DNA from: Altererythrobacter sp.
GTDB taxonomy: Bacteria > Pseudomonadota > Alphaproteobacteria > Sphingomonadales > Sphingomonadaceae
Length of the DNA: 7,994 nt
Reading direction: 5' to 3'
NCBI GenBank assembly: GCA_023299945.1
Contig: JALZVZ010000183.1
Span: forward strand, 1 to 7,994
Of the stretch, positions 1-6,781 are shown in pieces. The position numbers and the translations under genes are program-made. The stretch's first letter is position 1. Each line of letters opens with the position of its first letter. The notes under the pieces are model-generated. The model was given only the letters and a program-made list of their open reading frames with translations. It made no database searches and was not told the origin of the DNA.

Positions 1-115
1 GTTTTGATGCGTGCGGAGTTTGCGTGAAGCGTCCGGAGCATAGGAATGAGCGATGGCCAAAGCCGCGCTTTGCTTAGCGGGTTTCTGATGTGTAGGAAAA
101 TGGGGGTTCAAAAGC

Positions 116-1261
116 TCAGTCTATTCGCTGGGCTTCTACCATTGCGACCAAGCTTTTCCTTAGTCGCTCCCACTCATTCCTTTGCGAAGCAGGCACAGTG
201 TAGCGATAGGCACGGCCGCCAATAATCTCAAAGTGCGTGCAGGCAGTATCGCGCACAGTTTCAGTTGGCTCCTCGCATACTGCCCAGTGATCGAGCGGAA
301 TATCTTCCGAAGAATTGGGCCAGAAATAATATGAAAACGAGCGTGTCGGCGATGCTGCTTGATTAAAGCCCTTCGCGCCAGCCATATCTGTTTTTGGTCT
401 CACAGGCCCATGGGTTACAGGGTTCCGATTCCACCCTCCAGATGAACTAGTGGAAGACCCGCCATATTGCTTTACCCCAACGGGCTTGGTTTGATTGCCT
501 TCAGAAACGTAATCCCTTGAAGGGCAATATAGACCCGGAGCGCTTGTGCAGCGAGCCTCGGCGCGTAACCTAGCCACATTGTCACGCTGAACTTTTCTCT
601 CAACAAACTCATCTCGTGAAAACCGTTCAGTATCAATTGCTAGCGCAGAATTGCTGCCAGCATTCGTTTCGAAAGCGGTTAGGATATCAGCTGCATCTAT
701 TTCGGCTTGGTGCAAATCAAGTGCATCTCCGACCATTACAGAACCAGACACCTCACACCCGTCCAAAATGATCGGTTTGCTTGAAAGTGGCTTCACGCAG
801 GCAGGATAGAGAAGCGATGAAGTTGCGATTCGACTAGTCCCAAGAGGAGTGCCCATGTTCAGTGTCACATTCTCCCAATCGGTTTTGTAGACCGCGCCTT
901 CAAATACCCATTCAAAATGGTCAGGACGCGGCTCCTTCGTCACAATAAAATAGCCAATGCCCGACACCCAAAGGATCGCGAATACGGACGATATCGCTTT
1001 AAGAGGTAGACCTCGCCCAAAACGCCTCAAAATCGCGTACAAACAAAACAGAAAGAACAGAAACCAAAACAATATTGAGGCTGCACCGAAGGTCAAAGCG
1101 CCATCAAATATATCGGAAGTTGGATGATAATGCGCGCTAACACCAATGGCGATGAACCCATAGCTAAAGAATAGAGCAGCAATTAGGATACTCAGAGCAA
1201 TACCAATCGCCAACCAATAACGTGGCCGTTCTAATTCTTCACCGATACGGTAATATGCCAT
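116..1261 (-). CDS. Hypothetical membrane protein, 381 aa, N-terminal three-helix membrane anchor
   Basis: I do not recognise this family. The N-terminal third has three strongly hydrophobic stretches (about residues 16-38, 53-78 and 88-107), consistent with three membrane helices. The rest, about 270 residues, is polar. It contains six cysteines (near 155, 169, 238, 246, 329 and 341), a Ser/Gly/Asn/Pro-rich low-complexity stretch (about 262-300), and a basic C-terminal helix. Paired cysteines would suit a periplasmic location with disulfides, but that is inference. The ATG start is supported by a GGTGA ribosome-binding match 7 bases upstream. Base composition stands out: two 60-base lines I counted in this gene gave about 37% and 45% GC, against 55-58% in lines from the transporter and decarboxylase. 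That fits an accessory or recently acquired gene. It is divergent from the AbgT gene and no partner gene is visible. The reading frame is secure; the function is unknown. Confidence 0.75.
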   Translation of the reverse strand: MAYYRIGEELERPRYWLAIGIALSILIAALFFSYGFIAIGVSAHYHPTSDIFDGALTFGAASILFWFLFFLFCLYAILRRFGRGLPLKAISSVFAILWVSGIGYFIVTKEPRPDHFEWVFEGAVYKTDWENVTLNMGTPLGTSRIATSSLLYPACVKPLSSKPIILDGCEVSGSVMVGDALDLHQAEIDAADILTAFETNAGSNSALAIDTERFSRDEFVERKVQRDNVARLRAEARCTSAPGLYCPSRDYVSEGNQTKPVGVKQYGGSSTSSSGGWNRNPVTHGPVRPKTDMAGAKGFNQAASPTRSFSYYFWPNSSEDIPLDHWAVCEEPTETVRDTACTHFEIIGGRAYRYTVPASQRNEWERLRKSLVAMVEAQRID

Positions 1262-1368
1262 TTAAGTTCACCAACATTCTTTGAATAACTTAAATAACGT
1301 CAAAACATTGATGATTTGAAAATGTAGTATTCGTCACCTTAGAATTCAGATGCAATTTGCTCAGCACC

Positions 1369-1446
1369 TCAACACATAGCAACCGAATTATCAGCCTCTG
1401 GCATCACGCGGTCGCCGCGGAACAGGCTCTCCATTGGCTCATCCTC
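1369..1446 (-). pseudogene. 3'-terminal fragment of a second ornithine decarboxylase gene
   Basis: Read on the minus strand, this stretch encodes DEPMESLFRGDRVMPE, identical to residues 382-397 of the intact decarboxylase at 5519-6736. It continues with ADNSVAMC and a TGA stop at 1369-1371, where the intact gene has LDNVVSLR and its own stop. At the DNA level, 43 of 44 bases match (1400-1443 against 5550-5593), while the flanks diverge quickly. Upstream, the same frame keeps a vaguely similar hydrophobic/charged pattern for about 12 codons, then meets a stop at 1507-1509. No PLP-binding, EPGR or GPTCD motif is present, so it cannot be an enzyme. A short ORF of about 36-39 residues could be read through it, but no well-spaced ribosome binding site precedes its ATGs. 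I interpret it as a remnant of a duplicated or displaced copy. Confidence 0.65.
1400..1443. repeat. 44-base direct repeat, copy 1 (in the AbgT upstream region)
   Basis: This matches 5550-5593 in the same orientation at 43 of 44 positions; the only difference is C at 1429 against T at 5579. The second copy is the coding end of the intact ornithine decarboxylase gene. The match ends sharply at 1443/5593 on one side and fades into weaker similarity (12 of 20 bases) on the other. Confidence 0.9.
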
Positions 1447-1636
1447 GATCCGGACCTCAACCCTTGCCGTCCAAGCCATAATCACCATCCATGGTCGCAG
1501 ATCTCCTCACCAACCAAAAGAATTTGCACTTTGCCGTTGAAAGCGAGCCCCCCTTGCCCCTAACGCATTAGTCTAGTTTTGCAGAGAATATGGGCTGGCT
1601 TTTCTCAGCTCCATCGCAAACCAATGGAGACGGGAT

Positions 1637-3226
1637 ATGGCTGCAGCCGAAAATCAAACAGACGCCGCCAAACGCAATCGTTTCACCCGTTTTCTGGACG
1701 GTGTGGAATGGCTTGGTAATCTCTTGCCGCATCCTGTGACTTTGTTTGCGATTTTGGCGATTGGTATTGTGCTGCTATCCGGCCTGTTTGGCTGGATGGA
1801 CGTAGCGGTTACCGACCCTCGCCCTGCTGGCTCAGCGGGCGTTGCAGATGACGGAATGATCCGTGCCGTCAGCCTGATGGATGGCGACGGTATCCGCCGT
1901 ATCTTCACCGGATTGGTCAGCAATTTCACAGGCTTTGCCCCGCTTGGCGTAGTGCTGGTCGCGATGCTTGGCGTGGGCGTTGCTGAGAAATCCGGCCTAT
2001 TATCGGCGGCCGTGCGGTCTATGGTGCTGTCTGCGCCGCCGCATATGGTGACGGTCGCCATCGTGTTTGCCGGCATCGTTTCGAACACCGCATCAGAAGT
2101 CGGCTATGTCGTCTTGATCCCGCTGGCAGCAGGCATATTCTATGCATTGGGCCGGCATCCATTGGCGGGAATGGCCGCAGCCTTTGCAGGCGTATCGGGC
2201 GGCTATAGCGCCAATCTTTTAATCGGTACGATTGATCCATTGCTGGCTGGGATCACCCAAGAAGCGGCGCGTTTGATCGATCCAAGCTATACCGTTGTTG
2301 CGACCGCAAACTGGTATTTCATGGTCGCCTCCACATTCCTGATCACGATCATCGGCTCATTGGTGACGATCTTTATCGTTGAGCCAAAGCTGGGCAAATA
2401 TAATCCCAAAGGCGCAGATCCGACCATTCTTGATGACCGCATGATGGAACCGATTGCGGATAAAGAACGCAAAGGGCTGCGCTGGGCCGGCATTGCGCTA
2501 CTGGGCGTTTTGGCACTGATGGCGTTGACCCTGCTGCCGGAATGGGGCGTGCTGCGAAACCCTGAGACGGGCGACCGGATCAACTCCCCCTTCTTTAAAG
2601 GTTTCGTGGTTTGGATCCTGATTTTCTTTGTCGCAACGGGCTACGCTTATGGCCGCGTGGTTGGCTCTATGAAGACCGACCGTGATGTGATTGACGCGAT
2701 GGCTGCTGCGCTTGCATCGTTGGGGCTGTATATCGTGCTGGTGTTCTTCGCAGCGCAATTCGTAGCGTTCTTTGGCTGGACCAATCTGGGCGCGATCACG
2801 GCAGTCACTGGGTCTCAATTCTTGCTAAACACTGGTTTGACTGGGCCGGCGATCTTTTTCCTGTTCATATTGCTGTGCGCTTTGATCAATCTGTCGCTAG
2901 GATCAGCCTCGGCGCAATGGGCGGTCACAGCGCCGATTTTCGTACCGATGCTTATGCTGATCGGATATTCGCCAGAGGTGATCCAAGCCGCTTATCGGAT
3001 CGGTGATTCCACCACAAATATCATCACGCCCATGATGAGCTATTTTGGCCTCATTCTGGCGTGGGCCACGCGCTATGACAAGAATTTGGGGGTCGGCACA
3101 TTGATCGCAATGATGCTGCCCTATACGATTTTTTTCCTGATCTTTTGGTCCGCGTTTTTCTACATATGGGTGTTTGCATTGGGCATTCCGGTGGGGCCTG
3201 GCTCTCCGACTTATTACACGCCCTGA
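1637..3226 (+). CDS. AbgT-family transporter
   Basis: This is an inner-membrane transporter of the AbgT family (p-aminobenzoyl-glutamate transporters such as E. coli AbgT, and MtrF/YdaH, for which sulfonamide antimetabolite efflux has been reported). The 529-residue length is typical. The opening motif RFLDGVEWLGNLLPHP (about 18-33) precedes the first membrane helix. Family-type stretches follow: SNTASEVGYVVLIPLAAG (149-166), a Gly-rich hairpin GGYSANLLIGTIDPLLAG (188-205) and RIGDSTTNIITPMMSYF (454-470). About nine hydrophobic helices and re-entrant segments can be seen. The ATG is preceded by GGAGA at 1626-1630, six bases away. No aminobenzoyl-glutamate hydrolase (AbgA/AbgB) gene lies beside it, so the substrate cannot be read from context. 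It may act in folate-catabolite uptake or in drug export. It stands alone on this strand, with no clear terminator after it. Confidence 0.95.
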   Translation: MAAAENQTDAAKRNRFTRFLDGVEWLGNLLPHPVTLFAILAIGIVLLSGLFGWMDVAVTDPRPAGSAGVADDGMIRAVSLMDGDGIRRIFTGLVSNFTGFAPLGVVLVAMLGVGVAEKSGLLSAAVRSMVLSAPPHMVTVAIVFAGIVSNTASEVGYVVLIPLAAGIFYALGRHPLAGMAAAFAGVSGGYSANLLIGTIDPLLAGITQEAARLIDPSYTVVATANWYFMVASTFLITIIGSLVTIFIVEPKLGKYNPKGADPTILDDRMMEPIADKERKGLRWAGIALLGVLALMALTLLPEWGVLRNPETGDRINSPFFKGFVVWILIFFVATGYAYGRVVGSMKTDRDVIDAMAAALASLGLYIVLVFFAAQFVAFFGWTNLGAITAVTGSQFLLNTGLTGPAIFFLFILLCALINLSLGSASAQWAVTAPIFVPMLMLIGYSPEVIQAAYRIGDSTTNIITPMMSYFGLILAWATRYDKNLGVGTLIAMMLPYTIFFLIFWSAFFYIWVFALGIPVGPGSPTYYTP

Positions 3227-3339
3227 TGCTAAAGTTTGGGACAGATGGCTGCAATTCATCGCAATGACATAGGTAGGTTACGGTGATGCTGCAGCTTGAT
3301 GGTAAGGCCGTCCCTGTTTGAGCGATGCCGCGCAGGCAG

Positions 3340-3372
3340 CTGACCGTTAATCTATAAAAGAGGTTCGGTCAG
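3340..3372. repeat. Inverted repeat (7-bp arms) upstream of the 57-aa gene
   Basis: CTGACCG at 3340-3346 is the exact reverse complement of CGGTCAG at 3366-3372. The 19-base spacer is AT-rich and contains TCTATAAAAG. It could be an operator spanning a -10-like TATAAA (3353-3358), or a stem-loop in the leader of the following small gene. No good -35 box is visible at the right distance, so the promoter reading is weak. Confidence 0.4.
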
Positions 3373-3382
3373 TAAAGACGAA

Positions 3383-3398
3383 TGTGTCTGGAGACACA
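3383..3398 (+). promoter_or_regulatory. Hairpin sequestering the ribosome binding site of the 57-aa gene
   Basis: TGTGTC (3383-3388) pairs perfectly with GACACA (3393-3398) around a four-base loop, TGGA. The ribosome-binding sequence GGAGA (3390-3394) lies partly in the loop and partly in the right arm. If this 6-bp stem forms in the mRNA, it would limit access for the ribosome. The structure is seen in the sequence; a regulatory role such as temperature or ligand dependence is inference. Confidence 0.4.
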
Positions 3399-3401
3399 CT
3401 C

Positions 3402-3575
3402 ATGAAATTCGTTCAACTACTTTCACGCGGCGGTAATTATTTGGTGGTCACAGATAATGTGGCATGGCTGCGCGCCGCCGCGAATGGTCAGACCACTGTC
3501 GGTATCGTCGGGGGGTCTCCATTGGTAGTGGATGGCAATATCGATGAAATAGCCGAAAAGATTCTAGCTGGCTGA
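3402..3575 (+). CDS. Small conserved-type hypothetical protein, 57 aa (FlbD/SwrD-like layout)
   Basis: This short protein begins MKFVQLLSRGGNYLVV and ends IDEIAEKILAG. The pattern is short strands, a turn at NVAWLRAA, another strand pair around TTVGIVGGSPLVV, and a C-terminal amphipathic helix. Length and layout resemble the FlbD/SwrD family of small flagellar-associated proteins (NG-turn, strand, IE segment, T-x-V-x-L, GG, VV, E-rich helix). That similarity is by eye only and no flagellar gene is nearby. There is no signal peptide or membrane helix, so it is probably cytoplasmic. I chose the ATG at 3402 because GGAGA lies seven bases upstream. A GTG at 3384 would add six residues but lies upstream of that site, inside the hairpin. 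It sits between the AbgT gene and the diguanylate cyclase gene, in the same direction as both. Confidence 0.7.
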   Translation: MKFVQLLSRGGNYLVVTDNVAWLRAAANGQTTVGIVGGSPLVVDGNIDEIAEKILAG

Positions 3576-3610
3576 CAAATAGCGACAGATACGTAGCCTA
3601 GCCGGCCCGC

Positions 3611-3639
3611 TTAACATTTTTCAATAGATTCAATAATTT
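3611..3639 (+). promoter_or_regulatory. Candidate promoter of the diguanylate cyclase gene
   Basis: TTAACA (3611-3616) and TAATTT (3634-3639) are separated by 17 bases in a markedly AT-rich stretch, fitting a housekeeping sigma factor. A GATTC (3627-3631), matching the CcrM methylation site GANTC, lies in the spacer. Transcription would start near 3646, leaving a leader of about 25 bases. This is a pattern match only. Confidence 0.35.
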
Positions 3640-3657
3640 ATTTTAACACTTTGATGT

Positions 3658-3669
3658 CAGAGCGCTCTG
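3658..3669. repeat. 12-bp perfect palindrome next to the cyclase start codon
   Basis: CAGAGCGCTCTG is its own reverse complement and ends one base before the ATG at 3671. It occupies the place where a ribosome binding site would be expected, and no purine-rich match to 16S rRNA is visible there. It could be a repressor operator or a small hairpin (CAGA-GCGC-TCTG) in the mRNA. Confidence 0.5.
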
Positions 3670-3670
3670 T

Positions 3671-5500
3671 ATGGACGACCCCAAACACGCAGCTATGACG
3701 CAGACAGAAAACGCATTGCGCGCCTGTGCGGTGGGCGCGGCATATTTTCTGGCGGCATGTTTCTCTTTCAACCTTGCTATGGGTGTGGGCGGAATTGCCA
3801 CTATTTGGCCTGCGAGCGGAATTTTCGTATCCGCCTTGCTGCTCGCCCGCCCAGCGCAAACATTGCCGATCGCTTTGGCCGTCGCCTTTGCCAGCATGGC
3901 CGCCAATATGATTTACGGCGCGCAGTTTCTTACCGCTGGGGCCTTCACCATCGCCAATATCGCCGAAGGGCTAGTGATTAGCCAATTGGTCATTCGCACA
4001 TCGGGCGTGCCCAAAACACTGGATGATACACGCTGGCTTGCAACATTTTTCGGCGCGACATTGGCCGGCAGCGCGATGAGCGGGGCCATTGCAGCGGTTC
4101 TGGCAAACCAAATTTCTCTGCCATTTTTGATCTCTTGGTTCATCACTGTCTGCCTTGGCACTTTGATCATGACACCTCTGACAGTGGCGATTGCCAATGA
4201 ACTGCCGATCCGGCGTTCTGATTATTCCGGCGGCGCAGTTATGGGCTTTGTCGTTCTGCTCGTCTGTGTGGCGGCGATCAGCTGGGCTGCGCTATCGTTT
4301 CAGGAATCGCGCTTTCTATTCCTACCGGTTATCGGCATCGCTGCAGCGACCTATCAATTCGGGGCGCGCGGGGCCGCATTTAGCATTACTACGATTGCCA
4401 TAATCGCCACTGTCCACACCGATTTCGGCGGGCCGGTGCTGGGCAATTATGACCTTCAGGCCGACACTTTGTTTCTGCAGTTTTATCTCATCAGCCTGTT
4501 GTGTGCGGCATGGCCTTTGGTGGCGCTAATGGCAGAAAAAGAACGGCTGATTGCACAATATGCTGAGACAACGCAGTTGCTGCAATTGGCAGAAAGCACG
4601 GCCCAAGTTGGGCATTGGGCCATTGGTTCTGATTATAAATCCCTCATTTGGTCCGAAGAGGTGTCCCGCATGCACGGCGTGACGCCGCAAGACCTCCAGA
4701 ATGCAGGTGCCCCGTCGCTCGAGGAAAAAACGTCGCTTGAGCTATACCATCCAGAGGATCGTGACCGCGTTCGCGATATATTGCTCGCAGCGATGAACCA
4801 GCAGCACGGATTTGCCTATGAAGCGCGCATCGTTCGCCCAGATGGCACGGTTCGCAATGTGTCCAGCGTGGGCCAACCGCGCTATGAGAATGATGGTACT
4901 TTTGGCGGCCTGTTCGGTACGCTCCAAGATATTACGCAGCAGGCTGAAACGCTCGAAGAATTGCAGATCGCCCGCAGTGAAGCCCTGCGCGAGGCCAAGA
5001 CAGCACGCCGCCTGTCAGAGGTTGACGAGCTGACCCAAATTGCCAACCGCCGCAAAGCCCTGAGCCATTTGCGGATCGCGGCAAGGACAGCATGGCGGGC
5101 CAATGGACCGCTCACCATTGCCATTTTCGATGTCGATCACTTTAAGGCTGTGAATGATAGGCACGGGCATCACGCTGGTGATAAAGTGCTTAGGCGCATC
5201 GCAGCAATTGCATCTGAAGTTTTGCGGCCAACCGATCTGGTCGGCCGGATTGGCGGCGAAGAATTCCTCGTCATTCTGCCCGGAGAAGATGGCAATAGCG
5301 CGCACTCCATTATTGAGCGCGTGCGTGAGCGTGTGGAAGCCGAGACATGGGGTCTGAAAGGTCCATCACGCGTCACATTGAGCGCGGGCCTCGCGACATT
5401 GAAAGGCACCGAAAATATCGAGGAAGCCCTACAAAAGGCCGATGGCGCGCTTTATAAAGCCAAGCAGGATGGGCGCAATTTGCTGCGCATTGCAGCTTAA
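3671..5500 (+). CDS. MASE1-PAS-GGDEF diguanylate cyclase
   Basis: This 609-residue inner-membrane enzyme is predicted to make c-di-GMP from two GTP. Residues about 15-285 form a MASE1-type sensory region with roughly eight membrane helices, including the IWPASGIFVSALLL stretch. A PAS/PAC domain follows (about 305-425; GHWAIGSDY, LYHPEDRDRV, ARIVRPDGTVRNV, LFGTLQDIT), then a short coiled linker (425-450). The GGDEF domain covers 450-609. It has the DELTQIANRR opening, D487 in FDVDHFK, N495 and D504 in the NDRHGHHAGD stretch, and an active-site GGEEF at 528-532. An RxxD product-inhibition site (R519, D522) is correctly placed before GGEEF. All key residues are intact, so catalysis and feedback inhibition are both expected; no EAL domain is present. 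The start at 3671 lacks a clear ribosome binding site. ATG 3695 (Met9) is an alternative, also without one. Confidence 0.93.
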   Translation: MDDPKHAAMTQTENALRACAVGAAYFLAACFSFNLAMGVGGIATIWPASGIFVSALLLARPAQTLPIALAVAFASMAANMIYGAQFLTAGAFTIANIAEGLVISQLVIRTSGVPKTLDDTRWLATFFGATLAGSAMSGAIAAVLANQISLPFLISWFITVCLGTLIMTPLTVAIANELPIRRSDYSGGAVMGFVVLLVCVAAISWAALSFQESRFLFLPVIGIAAATYQFGARGAAFSITTIAIIATVHTDFGGPVLGNYDLQADTLFLQFYLISLLCAAWPLVALMAEKERLIAQYAETTQLLQLAESTAQVGHWAIGSDYKSLIWSEEVSRMHGVTPQDLQNAGAPSLEEKTSLELYHPEDRDRVRDILLAAMNQQHGFAYEARIVRPDGTVRNVSSVGQPRYENDGTFGGLFGTLQDITQQAETLEELQIARSEALREAKTARRLSEVDELTQIANRRKALSHLRIAARTAWRANGPLTIAIFDVDHFKAVNDRHGHHAGDKVLRRIAAIASEVLRPTDLVGRIGGEEFLVILPGEDGNSAHSIIERVRERVEAETWGLKGPSRVTLSAGLATLKGTENIEEALQKADGALYKAKQDGRNLLRIAA

Positions 5501-5518
5501 GCCACCCAATCCGTCGGC

Positions 5519-6736
5519 CTATCTTAGACTGACGACATTATCCAATTCAGGCATCACGCGGTCGCCGCGGAACAGGCTTTCCATTGGCTCATCTGCAACC
5601 ACTATCTGCGCGGCATTGCCAAAGCCGTTAAAGCCGGTGGCCATTGCCGCGCCATATGCGCCCAGCATGCCGATCTCAATATAATCACCCGCCGCAATAT
5701 CACCGGGCAGCGGGAATGGCCCCGCCATATAATCAGCATCGTCGCAGGTCGGGCCAAAGAAGGCGAAATCTTGAGTGTCTTCGCGGAAACCCTCTGATGC
5801 ACCGCGCGCAGGGCTGGCCTGCACAGGATAGCGCCAATCGACATGGGCGGCATCATACAGCGCGCCATATGCGCCATCATTGATGAAAAGCTCATCTCCG
5901 CGCCGCCTATCAACCTGCACCAATAGGGAGGAATATTCAGACGCCAGCGCCCTGCCCGGCTCGCACCACAATTCGGCATTGTAAGCGATCGGCAAAGCCT
6001 CAAAATGCTTTTCAATAATCCGGAAGTAATCCTCAAGCGGAGGCGGTTCCATACCCGGGTAAATGCTGGGGAAACCGCCGCCAATGTCGATCATATCGAT
6101 CACGACCTGCGCCTCTGCAATCGCAGCGCGCGTGCGGTCAAACCCTTGGACATAGGCAAACGGGCTCATCGCTTGGCTGCCGACATGGAATGTAATACCG
6201 AGCCAATCGCTGTGCTGGCGCGCGGCTTGAAGCAATCCGGGCGCTTCGATCAGATCACAGCCAAATTTGCTAGCGAGCGAAAGCTCTGCATATTCCGATG
6301 TCACCCGCAGCCGTACAAGCAAGCGCAAGTCAGCCGCTGGCGTTCCATCCTCGCCTGCGCAAGCCGCAACGATCTTATCCAGCTCTTCAGCGGTATCGAG
6401 GCAGAAGGTTTTGACGCTGTGCTGATGATAGGCCTCTGCAATCGCCTTGCGGGTCTTGACCGGATGCATGAAGCACATCTGCGCCTTGGGCAGCGTCTCT
6501 GCCACCAAACGCACCTCTGTGATCGAGGCGACGTCGTAATGGGTGATCCCATTGTCCCACAACACATTGAGCAAACCGGGCGAAGGATTGGCCTTCACCG
6601 CATACATGCACGTGCCAGGAAATTTCTGAGTGAAGAAACGCGCTGCACGCGCAGCGGCATGCGGGCGATTGAGGATCAGTGGTTCTTCGGGTTCTAAATC
6701 CCGAATTACGGCCCGGGCGTCAGGATAGATGTACAA
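5519..6736 (-). CDS. Ornithine decarboxylase, type III PLP-dependent (alanine racemase fold)
   Basis: This 405-residue enzyme is predicted to decarboxylate L-ornithine to putrescine in the cytoplasm, the entry to polyamine synthesis. The PLP-binding lysine is K48 in YAVKAN. HVGSQ (184-188), DIGGGFPS (217-224) and CEPGRALAS (258-266) form the barrel's cofactor sites. GPTCDDADYM (328-337) carries the ornithine-type C331-D332 pair, and Y361 lies in GAYGAAM. These features favour ornithine (or ornithine/lysine) over diaminopimelate decarboxylase. Length is typical of the short bacterial enzymes. The proposed start is TTG at 6736, since no ATG or GTG is available before residue 44 and TAA closes the frame nine codons upstream. 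GGGGG lies nine bases before the TTG. It converges on the cyclase gene with 18 bases between stops. Its last 44 matching bases recur at 1400-1443. Confidence 0.92.
   Translation of the reverse strand: MYIYPDARAVIRDLEPEEPLILNRPHAAARAARFFTQKFPGTCMYAVKANPSPGLLNVLWDNGITHYDVASITEVRLVAETLPKAQMCFMHPVKTRKAIAEAYHQHSVKTFCLDTAEELDKIVAACAGEDGTPAADLRLLVRLRVTSEYAELSLASKFGCDLIEAPGLLQAARQHSDWLGITFHVGSQAMSPFAYVQGFDRTRAAIAEAQVVIDMIDIGGGFPSIYPGMEPPPLEDYFRIIEKHFEALPIAYNAELWCEPGRALASEYSSLLVQVDRRRGDELFINDGAYGALYDAAHVDWRYPVQASPARGASEGFREDTQDFAFFGPTCDDADYMAGPFPLPGDIAAGDYIEIGMLGAYGAAMATGFNGFGNAAQIVVADEPMESLFRGDRVMPELDNVVSLR
5550..5593. repeat. 44-base direct repeat, copy 2 (inside the decarboxylase 3' end)
   Basis: This is the coding copy of the repeat also present at 1400-1443 (43 of 44 bases identical, same orientation). 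It covers codons 382 to about 396 of the ornithine decarboxylase. Confidence 0.9.
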
Positions 6737-6781
6737 TGCAAGGGACCCCCAAAAGGTTTATAGTAATGGGCTGCCTTGCAT
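6736..6781. repeat. Inverted repeat (8-bp arms) around the decarboxylase start region
   Basis: ATGCAAGG at 6736-6743 is the exact reverse complement of CCTTGCAT at 6774-6781, with 30 bases between. On the decarboxylase mRNA the second arm runs into the TTG start codon, so a stem could cover it. A seven-codon reading frame (MQGSPLL, minus strand 6781-6758) starts inside the upstream arm and stops before the gene. It has no convincing ribosome binding site. Whether the transcript begins early enough to include both arms is unknown. Confidence 0.4.

Larger units (their letters stand above)
1262..1636. other. 375-base intergenic region with an ornithine decarboxylase 3'-end remnant
   Basis: This gap separates the divergent membrane-protein and AbgT genes. 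Its first about 100 bases are AT-rich and probably hold the promoter of the minus-strand gene, but I cannot fix -35/-10 boxes. From 1369 to about 1446 it carries a decarboxylase gene fragment, annotated separately. The remainder (about 1447-1636) holds the AbgT leader. The only clear element there is the GGAGA ribosome binding site at 1626-1630. A 68-codon plus-strand frame at 1357-1563 runs antisense through the fragment and has no ribosome binding site or recognisable protein features, so I do not count it as a gene. Confidence 0.6.

Noticed and set aside
3..77. 24-codon open frame ending in TAG at the left edge, possibly the end of a gene
   Set aside because: It is too short and shows no recognisable motif or codon signature; it cannot be told from chance.
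101..115. GGGGGTTCAAAAGCTC resembling a tRNA T-arm
   Set aside because: The stem does not close with a matching 3' half, and no anticodon arm or acceptor stem is found around it.
1357..1563. 68-codon plus-strand reading frame before the AbgT gene
   Set aside because: It runs antisense through the decarboxylase fragment, lacks a ribosome binding site, and its composition (many H, P, S, W) looks like noncoding translation.
3384..3401. GTG start giving a 63-residue version of the small protein
   Set aside because: The clear GGAGA site lies downstream of this GTG and is correctly spaced for the ATG at 3402.
6005..6697. 230-codon plus-strand reading frame
   Set aside because: It lies wholly antisense to the well-supported decarboxylase, and its translation shows no family features; it is a shadow frame.
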